Shown here piece after piece: positions 1 through 6,469 of a stretch of DNA of 10,666 nt (positions are counted from its first letter, which is position 1; each line of letters starts with the position of its first letter). Origin of the DNA: an uncultured Arenimonas sp. Lineage in GTDB: Bacteria; Pseudomonadota; Gammaproteobacteria; Xanthomonadales; Xanthomonadaceae. The stretch spans positions 1 to 10,666 of the forward strand of contig CAMPHE010000034.1 of NCBI GenBank assembly GCA_946885815.1, in the 5' to 3' direction. The notes below the pieces were generated by a model. The model searched no databases. It was not told the origin of the DNA and was given only the letters and a program-made list of their open reading frames with translations. Made by a program: the position numbers and the translations under genes.

Positions 1-1355
1 CCGGCGTGCCGATCCTCGGCATCTGCTACGGCATGCAGACGATGGCGATGCAGCTGGGCGGGGCGGTCGAGGGCGGGCATCACCGCGAGTTCGGCTACGC
101 CGAGGTGGAAGTGGTCGCCGAATGCGGGCTGCTCGACGGGCTGAAGGACCACGCCGGCAGCCCCCCGAAGCTCGACGTGTGGATGAGCCACGGCGACCGC
201 GTCACCGGCGTGCCGGAAGGCTTCCGCGTCACGGCCCGCACCGGCAGCGTGCCGATCATCGCGATGGCCGACGACGCGCGCCGCTGGTACGGCGTGCAGT
301 TCCATCCCGAAGTCACGCATACGCGGTCCGGCGAGCAGATGCTGGAGCGGTTCGCGGTCGATCTGTGCGGCTGCGCGCGGCTGTGGACCGCGGCGAACAT
401 CATCGAGGACCAGATCGAGCGCGTGCGCGCGCAGGTCGGCGACGACCACGTGCTGCTCGGCCTGTCGGGCGGCGTCGATTCGTCGGTGGTCGCCGCGCTG
501 CTGCACCGCGCGATCGGCGACCGGCTGACCTGCGTGTTCGTCGACACCGGCCTGCTGCGCTGGCAGGAAGGCGACCAGGTGATGGCGATGTTCGCCGGCG
601 AAGCCGAACGCGGCGGCCTCGGCATCCGCGTGATCCGCGTCGACGCGGCCGACCGCTATTTCGACGCGCTGGCCGGCGTCGACGAACCGGAAGCCAAGCG
701 CAAGATCATCGGCCGCCTGTTCGTCGAGATCTTCGACGAGGAGTCCGCGAAGCTGCAGGGCGTGAAGTGGCTGGCGCAGGGGACGATCTACCCGGACGTG
801 ATCGAGTCGGCCGGCAGCCGCACCGGCAAGGCGCACGTCATCAAGAGCCACCACAACGTCGGCGGGCTGCCGGAGCACATGAAGCTGGGCCTGGTCGAGC
901 CGCTGCGCGAGCTGTTCAAGGACGAGGTGCGCCGCATCGGCGTCGAACTCGGGCTGCCGCGCGAGATGGTGTACCGGCATCCGTTCCCGGGGCCCGGCCT
1001 CGGCGTGCGGATCCTCGGCGAAGTGAAGCGCGAGCACGCCGACCTGCTGGCACGGGCCGATGCCGTCTTCATCGACGAGCTGCGCAAGGCCGGCTGGTAC
1101 GACCGGACCAGCCAGGCGTTCGCCGTGTTCCTGCCGGTGAAGTCGGTCGGCGTGGTCGGCGACGCGCGCGCGTACGAGTGGGTCATCGCGCTGCGGGCCG
1201 TCGAGACGGTCGACTTCATGACGGCTCAGTGGGCGCACCTGCCTTATGAGCTGTTGGATACCTGCTCTCGCAGAATAATCAATGAGTTGCAGGGTGTTTC
1301 TCGCGTTGTTTATGACATAAGCGGCAAACCGCCCGCGACCATCGAATGGGAGTGA
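1..1355 (+). CDS. guaA: GMP synthase (glutamine-hydrolysing), 5' end cut off by the window
   Basis: Cytoplasmic enzyme of the last step of GMP synthesis: XMP + ATP + glutamine to GMP. The gene is open from the window edge (first whole codon at 3). About 450 residues are present against about 525 in E. coli, so roughly 75 N-terminal residues are missing. Visible in order are the class I glutamine amidotransferase nucleophile motif (GICYGMQ, catalytic Cys at about base 24), its His/Glu pair (QFHPEVTH, about base 300), the ATP-pyrophosphatase loop SGGVDSS (about base 466), and the C-terminal dimerisation domain with [11 protein letters not shown] and the near-invariant end [10 protein letters not shown]. 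The reading frame is intact. The last 37 or so codons include a low-GC patch with unusual codons (separate entry). The stop overlaps the next start by 10 bases. Identity is certain from the motifs. Confidence 0.98.
   Translation, partial: GVPILGICYGMQTMAMQLGGAVEGGHHREFGYAEVEVVAECGLLDGLKDHAGSPPKLDVWMSHGDRVTGVPEGFRVTARTGSVPIIAMADDARRWYGVQFHPEVTHTRSGEQMLERFAVDLCGCARLWTAANIIEDQIERVRAQVGDDHVLLGLSGGVDSSVVAALLHRAIGDRLTCVFVDTGLLRWQEGDQVMAMFAGEAERGGLGIRVIRVDAADRYFDALAGVDEPEAKRKIIGRLFVEIFDEESAKLQGVKWLAQGTIYPDVIESAGSRTGKAHVIKSHHNVGGLPEHMKLGLVEPLRELFKDEVRRIGVELGLPREMVYRHPFPGPGLGVRILGEVKREHADLLARADAVFIDELRKAGWYDRTSQAFAVFLPVKSVGVVGDARAYEWVIALRAVETVDFMTAQWAHLPYELLDTCSRRIINELQGVSRVVYDISGKPPATIEWE
1241..1320. 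other. Low-GC patch in the 3' end of guaA (possible integration or recombination scar)
   Basis: I counted 35 G or C in these 80 bases (44%), against 56 of 80 (70%) for 1161-1240 and 60 of 80 (75%) for 1321-1400. In-frame codons here include ATA twice, AGA once, TTG twice, TCT twice and GTT three times, which are rare in the surrounding genes, while the encoded protein stays conserved ([18 protein letters not shown]). The guaA 3' end is a known insertion hotspot for genomic islands whose elements often bring a replacement gene tail. A foreign tail left in place is the favoured inference. No integrase and no convincing second repeat copy is present in the window. Confidence 0.55.
1287..1316 (+). 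promoter_or_regulatory. Weak promoter-like elements inside the guaA 3' end
   Basis: The low-GC patch contains TTGCAG (1287-1292) and TATGAC (1311-1316) separated by 18 bases. A second -10-like hexamer, AATAAT, lies at 1274-1279 and matches 5 of 6 consensus bases, but has no good -35 box at the right distance. Either could start transcripts for the acyltransferase gene at 1346. In an AT-rich patch such matches arise easily by chance, so this is a weak prediction. Confidence 0.2.
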
Positions 1356-3367
1356 CGGCGCGGATCGAGGGCGCCGTCGTGCCGCTCCCGGTGCCGGCTG
1401 CCGGGGGACTGGTCTACCGCCCGGACATCGACGGCCTCCGGGCGGTGGCCGTGCTCGCGGTCGTGGTCTACCACGCGTTCCCCGCGGCGCTCCCCGGCGG
1501 ATTCGTCGGCGTCGACCTGTTCTTCGTGATCTCCGGGTTCCTGATCTCGTCGATCGTGTTCGGCGCGCTGGAGGCGGGCACGTTCTCGTTCGCGGGCTTC
1601 TACGCGCGGCGGGTCCGCCGGATTTTCCCGGCCCTGATGGCGGTGCTCGTCGCCGTGCTCGCCGGCGGCTGGTTCCTGATGCAGGCCGACGAGTTCGCGC
1701 TGCTCGGCAAGCACGTCGGGGCGGGCATGGGTTTCGTCTCCAACCTCGTGCTGTGGAGCGAGGCGGGCTATTTCGACCCCGCCGCGCATTCCAAGCCGCT
1801 CCTGCACCTGTGGAGCCTCGGCATCGAGGAACAGTTCTACATCGCGTGGCCGCTGCTGACCTGGGTCGCGTGGCGCTTCCGTTCCGGCGCGCTGGTTCTC
1901 GTGGCGACGGTGCTGGCCGGCAGCTTCGCCGCGAACCTGGCCGGCATCGGCGACGATGCCGTCGCCACGTTCTACTCGCCGCTGACGCGCGCGTGGGAAC
2001 TGGCCGCCGGGGGGCTGCTGGCATGGGCCGTGCTTCGCGGACGCCTGCCGGCACGCGGATTCCGGCCGCCCGTCGCACAGGGGCTGTCGACCGCGGGGCT
2101 GGCCGCCATCGCGGCTTCCCTGGTCGTCATCGACAGCACGCGGCCGTTCCCCGGCGCGTGGGCGGCGCTGCCCGTGCTCGGCGCGGTCGCACTGATCGCC
2201 GCCGGCCCGCAGGCCTGGTTCAACCGCCACGTGCTCGCGCGGCCCGCGGTGGTCTGGGTGGGCCTGATCAGCTATCCGCTCTATCTGTGGCACTGGCCGC
2301 TGCTGTTCGTCGTACGCGAGCCGGATGGCACGCTGCCGTCGCCGCCCCTGCGCCTCGCGGCCATCGCGGCGGCGGTCGCGCTGTCCGCGCTCACGTTCCA
2401 TGGGCTGGAGCGGCATGTGCGACATCGCCGGGGCAGGCGACCGATGATCGTGCTGATCGCGACAGCCCTGCTCGTCGCCGCCGCGGGTGCCGGCGTGTGG
2501 TTCGCGAACGGGCTGCCCGGGCGCGCGGTCGCACGCGAGAGCGGCATGACACCGCGCGTCCTGGCGCAGTTCGCCGGACCGGCGTGGGCCTACATGTCCA
2601 ATGCCGCGTGCCGGGACCGGTACCCGTATCCGGAGGCGGAAAAGACCGGCTGGTGGTTCTGCATGGCCACGTCGGCGGAGCCGCCGACGCTGGCGATACT
2701 CGGCGACAGTTTCGCGAACCAGATCTACCCGGGGCTCGCCGCACAGCCGCGGCTTCGCCATCACACGATCCTGTCGATCGGCAACTGCGACGTCGCCAAG
2801 CGCCTGTCGCCGGATCCGGGGCGCGACCGCCTGTGCTACAGCCCGACGGCCGGCGAAGGCGAGGACTATCTCGCCCGCGTGATCCGCCAGACGCCCTCCC
2901 TGCGCTTCGTGGTGCTCGCCGGTTTCCGGCACATCTACGACGAGGCGTACCTCGCGAACCTGCGCCGGCGGATCTCGATGCTCCAGCGCCGCGGGATCCA
3001 GGTGATCATCTTCGAGCCGCACCTGCGCATCCCGTTCGACCCGCGCCGATGTTTCGAAACGCGCTCCAGCGCGGGCGAATGCGGGTTCCCGGCGTCGCTT
3101 TTCGAGGAGAACGAACGGCGCTTCGCGCCGCTCCGGCAGGCGATCGCACGAAGCCATCCGCAGGTGCGTTTCTTCAGCCAGAACGGCATCTTCTGCGAGG
3201 GCGAGCGCTGTTCTTTCGTCCGCGACGGGCTGCCGATGCACCGCGATCCGGCGGGTCATCTGTCGGAATACGCCTCCGGATTGCTGGGCGAGCAGTTCAC
3301 GCGCTGGGCGGAGCGCAACGTGCCCGGGCTGCTGGCACCGGCGCCGGTCGAGCAGGCGCGCCGATGA
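1346..3367 (+). CDS. OafA-like membrane acyltransferase (acyltransferase 3 plus SGNH domain)
   Basis: A 673-residue inner-membrane protein of the two-domain type that O-acetylates surface polysaccharides or peptidoglycan. The N-terminal acyltransferase-3 domain (about residues 20-380) begins [10 protein letters not shown] and carries the conserved His43. It has about ten hydrophobic segments and the family motifs FFVISGFLI and [12 protein letters not shown]. An extra membrane segment (about 390-410) leads to a periplasmic SGNH-type domain with Ser455 in GDSFAN and the Asp634/His638 pair in DPAGHLS. The donor is probably acetyl-CoA; the acceptor cannot be told. The ATG at 1346 overlaps guaA by 10 bases and has no clear Shine-Dalgarno sequence. 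A GTG at 1379 preceded by GAGG (1367-1370) at 8 bases is a serious alternative start (662 residues). The stop overlaps tadA by ATGA. Lying between guaA and tadA with no visible surface-polysaccharide genes nearby, it may be island cargo. Family call is firm, substrate unknown. Confidence 0.93.
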   Translation: MGVTARIEGAVVPLPVPAAGGLVYRPDIDGLRAVAVLAVVVYHAFPAALPGGFVGVDLFFVISGFLISSIVFGALEAGTFSFAGFYARRVRRIFPALMAVLVAVLAGGWFLMQADEFALLGKHVGAGMGFVSNLVLWSEAGYFDPAAHSKPLLHLWSLGIEEQFYIAWPLLTWVAWRFRSGALVLVATVLAGSFAANLAGIGDDAVATFYSPLTRAWELAAGGLLAWAVLRGRLPARGFRPPVAQGLSTAGLAAIAASLVVIDSTRPFPGAWAALPVLGAVALIAAGPQAWFNRHVLARPAVVWVGLISYPLYLWHWPLLFVVREPDGTLPSPPLRLAAIAAAVALSALTFHGLERHVRHRRGRRPMIVLIATALLVAAAGAGVWFANGLPGRAVARESGMTPRVLAQFAGPAWAYMSNAACRDRYPYPEAEKTGWWFCMATSAEPPTLAILGDSFANQIYPGLAAQPRLRHHTILSIGNCDVAKRLSPDPGRDRLCYSPTAGEGEDYLARVIRQTPSLRFVVLAGFRHIYDEAYLANLRRRISMLQRRGIQVIIFEPHLRIPFDPRRCFETRSSAGECGFPASLFEENERRFAPLRQAIARSHPQVRFFSQNGIFCEGERCSFVRDGLPMHRDPAGHLSEYASGLLGEQFTRWAERNVPGLLAPAPVEQARR

Positions 3368-3849
3368 GTCCCCTCGACGACCTGCGCTGGATGCAGCATG
3401 CCCTCGCGCTCGCGGAGCGCGCCGAACGCGAGGACGACGAGATCCCGGTGGGCGCGGTCGTGGTCGGGCCGGACGGCGCGCTGGTCGCCGAAGGCTGGAA
3501 CCGCAACATCGCCGAGCACGACGCGAGCGCGCATGCCGAGATCGTCGCGCTCCGCCGCGCCGGCGCGGCGCTGGGCAACCACCGGCTGGCGGGCTGCACG
3601 CTGTACGTCACGCTGGAGCCGTGCGCGATGTGCGCGATGGCGATGGTGCACGCCCGGATCGACCGGGTGGTCTATGGCGCGGCCGATCCGAAGACCGGTG
3701 CCGCCGGCAGCGTTTTCGACCTGCTGGCCGATCCCCGGCACAATCATCGCGTGCACGTGGTCGGCGGGGTGCTCGGCGAGGAGGCCGGGCGACGCCTCAC
3801 CGACTATTTCCGCCGCAAGCGCGGCCGACGCAAGGAGAGGGACGCATGA
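3364..3849 (+). CDS. tadA: tRNA(Arg) adenosine(34) deaminase
   Basis: Cytoplasmic zinc deaminase that converts the wobble adenosine A34 of tRNA-Arg(ACG) to inosine; it is essential in most bacteria. The product has 161 residues, close to the E. coli length of 167. The zinc and catalytic residues are all present: H57-A-E59 (His ligand and proton-shuttle Glu) and PCAMC (Cys87, Cys90), preceded by the family motif EIPVGAVVV (26-34) and followed by KTGAAGS. The start ATG overlaps the acyltransferase stop as ATGA (3364-3367), and the TadA stop again overlaps the next start as ATGA (3846-3849), which suggests translational coupling on both sides. The C-terminus is strongly basic ([10 protein letters not shown]), which fits tRNA contact. 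A generic cytidine/deoxycytidylate deaminase is less likely given the length and the motif set. Confidence 0.96.
   Translation: MSPLDDLRWMQHALALAERAEREDDEIPVGAVVVGPDGALVAEGWNRNIAEHDASAHAEIVALRRAGAALGNHRLAGCTLYVTLEPCAMCAMAMVHARIDRVVYGAADPKTGAAGSVFDLLADPRHNHRVHVVGGVLGEEAGRRLTDYFRRKRGRRKERDA
3832..3837 (+). promoter_or_regulatory. Strong Shine-Dalgarno for the DUF922 gene
   Basis: AAGGAG lies 8 bases before the ATG at 3846, within the last codons of tadA. It is the clearest ribosome binding site on the plus strand of this window. It fixes the start of the following gene at 3846, which gives a signal peptide, and argues against the longer frame that opens upstream at 3621 inside tadA. Confidence 0.75.
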
Positions 3850-4553
3850 CCCGATCGATCCGTTTCGTCTTTTTCGTGGCGGCCGCGGCGACCTTCGCCG
3901 CCGACGCCGGTGCCGGGATCCCGGCGGCACCTGCCTCGTCCGCGGCACCGGACCCCGGCGTGCTGAAGGTGAGCGAATCGGTCGAATACCACGACGTCGA
4001 CGCCAGGACCCTCGAAGAATTCGTCGAGGCGCTGCGGGCGCGGCCGGCCGGTGACGACGAGGCCGGTGCCGCCGCCCGGACGCGGGCCGCGCTGCAGGTG
4101 GGCTACAAGCTCGTCCCGGACGACGCCGGTTGCCGGATCGTCGGGCTCGGCGTGCAGCTCGACGTGGTGATGCACCTGCCGCGCTGGCAGCCGCCGGAAG
4201 GGCTGCGCCCGGCGATCCGCGGGCAATGGGAACGGATGAAGACCGGGATCGAGCTGCACGAGCAGGGGCATCGCGACATCGCGCTGGACGCCGGCCGCTT
4301 CCTCGCCGAGCGGCTGGAGGCGGTGCCCACCGCCGGCCGCGATTGCGATGCCGTCGGCCGCGCGATCCTGCGCGAGCGCATCAAGGCGCAGATGCGGCAC
4401 CAGAACATCGACGCCCAGTACGACCAGCGGACGCGGCACGGCCTGGCGCAGGCGCCGAAGGCGCCGGACGACGAGGACGAGGGCCCGCGCCGCGTGCGCG
4501 ATCTCCGCGATCGCGGCGAGGGCCGCGACCTGCGCGACCACGTCGCCTACTGA
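3846..4553 (+). CDS. Secreted HExxH metalloprotease-like protein (DUF922 family)
   Basis: A 235-residue exported protein. An N-terminal signal-like stretch (basic MTRSIR, then a hydrophobic run to about residue 19, possible cleavage around 21-24) is followed by an Ala/Pro-rich linker and a domain at about 45-190 with the layout of DUF922 (COG5661, predicted secreted zinc proteases). Visible are [11 protein letters not shown] near the start, LPRW (111-114), and HEQGH (138-142), which matches the HExxH zinc-protease signature with Glu139 as the would-be catalytic base. Cys96 and Cys167 could form a disulfide. The tail after about 200 is acidic and then Arg/Asp-rich, with low complexity. Proteolysis has not to my knowledge been well shown for this family, so activity is inferred from the motif. 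The start is set by a strong Shine-Dalgarno sequence. Its stop region overlaps the convergent hydrolase gene by 7 bases. Confidence 0.85.
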   Translation: MTRSIRFVFFVAAAATFAADAGAGIPAAPASSAAPDPGVLKVSESVEYHDVDARTLEEFVEALRARPAGDDEAGAAARTRAALQVGYKLVPDDAGCRIVGLGVQLDVVMHLPRWQPPEGLRPAIRGQWERMKTGIELHEQGHRDIALDAGRFLAERLEAVPTAGRDCDAVGRAILRERIKAQMRHQNIDAQYDQRTRHGLAQAPKAPDDEDEGPRRVRDLRDRGEGRDLRDHVAY

Positions 4554-5368
4554 GCCGGCACGGCCCCGCGGCCGGACGCGTCCGGCCGCGGGGAAAACCG
4601 GCCCTCGCGCAGGAACCACCGCACTTCGGCGATCGCGGCCGGGTCGCGCATCATGAAGGTGTGGTCGACGTCGAGCACGCGGAAATCGCTCATGCCTTCG
4701 ACGCGGGTTTCGGCGACGAGCACCTTGCCGTCGCCGTCGCCGGGAAGACCGCGCGAGAGGAAATCGTCCACCAGCGTGGCGTCGCGACCGGCCAGCACGC
4801 CGAGCGGGAAGCGCACGGGGCCGAGAGCCGCGGCGATGCCGTCCGGGCCGGTCCCCAGCTGCTGGCCGGCCGGCCCGTTGAACCGGCGATAGGCCGCGGT
4901 GTCCATGAGCCGGTCGGCGACGGCGCTGCCGCGGTTCGGCGGCCCGAGCATCACCACGCGCCCGAGCTCCGGCACCTCGTGCGCGCCGAGGTAATGCCGC
5001 GTCAGGATCCCGCCCATCGAATGGGTGACGACGTGGATGGGCGCCGCCTGGGCCTGGCGGCACAGATCGAGGCCCCGCGGCAGCGCTTCGGCCGCGAGCG
5101 CCTCGATCCGCTGCTCGCGCGACGGATAGTCGATGTTCGCGACGACGTAGCCGTCGCGCTGCAGGGCGCGGGCGAGCGGTGTCATCGACCGCGCCGTCCG
5201 GCCGAGCCCGTGCAGCAGGATCGCGCAAGGAGGTCGCTGGCCGCGATCGGGAGCGGCCGTCGGCGCGCGGTCGCGCAGCGGCACCGCGGCGGCCGCCCCG
5301 ACCGTCACGGCCAGCAGCGCCGCGGCGACGGTCGCGACCGCCCGGGCGGGAAGCGGCGGGCAGGTCAC
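4547..5368 (-). CDS. Secreted or membrane-anchored alpha/beta-hydrolase (lipase/esterase-like)
   Basis: A 273-residue alpha/beta-hydrolase, probably acting on ester bonds outside the cytoplasm. Residues 8-28 form a hydrophobic Ala/Val/Leu signal peptide or anchor. Next come LLHGLGRT (51-58, oxyanion-hole region), the nucleophile elbow THSMGG (115-120, Ser117), LGPPNRGS (141-148, common in bacterial lipase-type proteins), and VDHTFMM with the probable catalytic His236. The acid residue is likely Asp196 or Asp202. The elbow has Thr where the GxSxG consensus has Gly, a known variant. I chose the GTG at 5368, which overlaps the upstream DUF2721 stop as GTGA. The frame stays open much further upstream (to 6256), but that part is antisense to other genes. 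Its end overlaps the convergent DUF922 gene. The substrate cannot be read from sequence; it could be a triacylglycerol lipase, a carboxylesterase or a related hydrolase. Confidence 0.9.
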   Translation of the reverse strand: MTCPPLPARAVATVAAALLAVTVGAAAAVPLRDRAPTAAPDRGQRPPCAILLHGLGRTARSMTPLARALQRDGYVVANIDYPSREQRIEALAAEALPRGLDLCRQAQAAPIHVVTHSMGGILTRHYLGAHEVPELGRVVMLGPPNRGSAVADRLMDTAAYRRFNGPAGQQLGTGPDGIAAALGPVRFPLGVLAGRDATLVDDFLSRGLPGDGDGKVLVAETRVEGMSDFRVLDVDHTFMMRDPAAIAEVRWFLREGRFSPRPDASGRGAVPAQ

Positions 5369-5829
5369 CGGCCGCGCCGCCGCATTTCGCTGTCGAGCTC
5401 CAGATCGAAGCTGCGCACCGACAGACTGACTTCGCGACCAAGCGCGATCGCCGAGCCGAACAGTCCGATCACGCCCAGGATCGCCAGTGCGGTGGGCAGG
5501 TAGGCGACGCGGAAGCCGAGCAGCGCGTCGATGGCCAGGCCGAGGCTGGTGCCGACGAACGCGCCGAGCGCGAAATACAGCATCTGGCAGGCGCGAAGCA
5601 CCAGCTGGGCACGGCGCCGGTGCCGCGCGATCTGGTCCTCGATCTCCGCCCGCTGGCGCTCCTCGTCGCACGCGTCGAGCAGAGTGATGATCGCGCGCAG
5701 CCGGTCGACCACCCGTGCCAGCCGGTTGTTCGCCGAGATCAGCAGCGACCCGGTCGCCGCCATCAGCAAGGCCGGCGCCAGCATCGACGTCAGGATCCGG
5801 TAATGGTCGATGTTCTCGAACGGATTCAC
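5365..5829 (-). CDS. DUF2721 family membrane protein
   Basis: A predicted inner-membrane protein of 154 residues from the GTG at 5829. Residues about 12-32 (LTSMLAPALLMAATGSLL) form the first membrane segment, followed by the family-typical stretch ISANNRLARVVDRLRAI. A charged, mostly helical cytoplasmic loop (about 50-75, EERQRAEIEDQIARHRRR) and two further hydrophobic segments (about 76-100 and 105-130) follow, then a soluble C-terminal tail. This fits DUF2721, whose function is unknown. The frame could start at the GTG at 5895 (176 residues), but that extension is Pro/Ser/Arg-rich and would run under the divergent orn promoter. Neither start has a clear Shine-Dalgarno sequence. The stop overlaps the hydrolase start as GTGA, so the two genes are probably co-translated. 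Confidence 0.85.
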   Translation of the reverse strand: MNPFENIDHYRILTSMLAPALLMAATGSLLISANNRLARVVDRLRAIITLLDACDEERQRAEIEDQIARHRRRAQLVLRACQMLYFALGAFVGTSLGLAIDALLGFRVAYLPTALAILGVIGLFGSAIALGREVSLSVRSFDLELDSEMRRRGR

Positions 5830-5863
5830 GACGGGGTGCGACCGGGGCGGAACGGGGCTGAAG

Positions 5864-5869
5864 TATGAT
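5864..5869 (+). promoter_or_regulatory. Candidate -10 box for orn in the divergent intergenic region
   Basis: TATGAT matches 5 of 6 bases of the sigma-70 -10 consensus and stands out in an otherwise GC-rich gap of 68 bases between the DUF2721 and orn starts. It would place the transcript start near 5876 and give a leader of about 20 bases. No convincing -35 hexamer lies 16-18 bases upstream. On the other strand the same spot reads CATACT (4 of 6), which could serve the divergent DUF2721 gene. Prediction only. Confidence 0.4.
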
Positions 5870-5897
5870 GCCGCGTCCGCCCACCGGCCAGCCACGC

Positions 5898-6452
5898 ATG
5901 CCCGCCCACGAGCAGAACCTGATCTGGATCGACCTCGAGATGACCGGGCTCGATCCCGACGCCGATTCGATCCTGGAGATCGCCACGCTGGTCACCGACA
6001 GCCAGCTGAACGTGCTCGCCGAAGGCCCCGAACTGGCGATCGCGCATCCGCTCGCGCGGCTCGAGGCCATGGACGAATGGAACCGCCGCACGCATGGCGG
6101 TTCCGGCCTGTGGAGCCGCGTGCTCGCCAGCGACGCGTCGATGGCCGACGCCGAGGAACGCACGATCGCGTTCCTGCGCGAGTGGGTTCCCGAGGGCCGG
6201 TCGCCGATCTGCGGCAATTCGATCTGCCAGGACCGGCGGTTCCTCGTCCGGCACATGCCGCGGCTGGAACGCTATTTCCACTACCGCAACCTCGACGTGT
6301 CCACGCTCAAGGAGCTGGCACGGCGCTGGGCACCGTCGCTGCTCGAAGGCGTGCGCAAGGTGGGCGCGCACACCGCGCTGTCGGACATCCGCGAATCGGT
6401 GAAGGAGCTGGCGCACTACCGCCAGCACATGGGCAAGCTGGCCGGCCTCTGA
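5898..6452 (+). CDS. orn: Oligoribonuclease
   Basis: A cytoplasmic 3'-5' exonuclease of the DEDDh family that turns short RNA remnants, chiefly dinucleotides, into mononucleotides. In gammaproteobacteria such as Pseudomonas it also removes pGpG, the linear breakdown product of c-di-GMP. The product has 184 residues (E. coli 181). All five catalytic residues are visible: Asp12 and Glu14 in [10 protein letters not shown], Asp112 in NSICQDRRF, and His158 and Asp163 in GAHTALSDI. The [15 protein letters not shown] and [12 protein letters not shown] stretches are typical. I chose ATG 5898 because it gives the standard N-terminus. An upstream in-frame ATG at 5865 would add 11 Pro-rich residues and overlaps the -10 box. 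A diguanylate cyclase gene follows after 17 bases, probably in the same transcript. Confidence 0.97.
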   Translation: MPAHEQNLIWIDLEMTGLDPDADSILEIATLVTDSQLNVLAEGPELAIAHPLARLEAMDEWNRRTHGGSGLWSRVLASDASMADAEERTIAFLREWVPEGRSPICGNSICQDRRFLVRHMPRLERYFHYRNLDVSTLKELARRWAPSLLEGVRKVGAHTALSDIRESVKELAHYRQHMGKLAGL

Positions 6453-6469
6453 TCCGCACGGCGCGCCGC

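Noticed and set aside
1310..3259. A 649-codon open frame on the minus strand opposite the acyltransferase
   Set aside because: Low-complexity Arg/Gln/Glu-rich product with no domain, and the plus strand encodes a well-supported protein over the same stretch.
1753..3849. Long plus-strand frame running through the acyltransferase into TadA, as if they were a fusion
   Set aside because: Only the TadA part is protein-like; the upstream part is an out-of-frame Arg/Ala-rich shadow. The ATGA start at 3364 is the natural start.
5014..5025. Twelve-base repeat CCATCGAATGGG identical to guaA 1339-1350, considered as a second attachment site
   Set aside because: It lies inside the codons for the conserved nucleophile elbow of the hydrolase (THSMGG, reverse strand), is short and nearly self-complementary, and has no integrase or composition change beside it. 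Coincidence is likelier.
4130..5503. 457-codon plus-strand frame across the DUF922 gene and the hydrolase
   Set aside because: It is a shadow frame. The real genes on both strands have signal peptides and catalytic motifs, whereas this one has only Arg/Ala-rich sequence.
5810..6469. In-frame upstream extension of the diguanylate cyclase across orn
   Set aside because: The extension is an out-of-frame reading of orn. Starting at 6470 gives a clean signal peptide.
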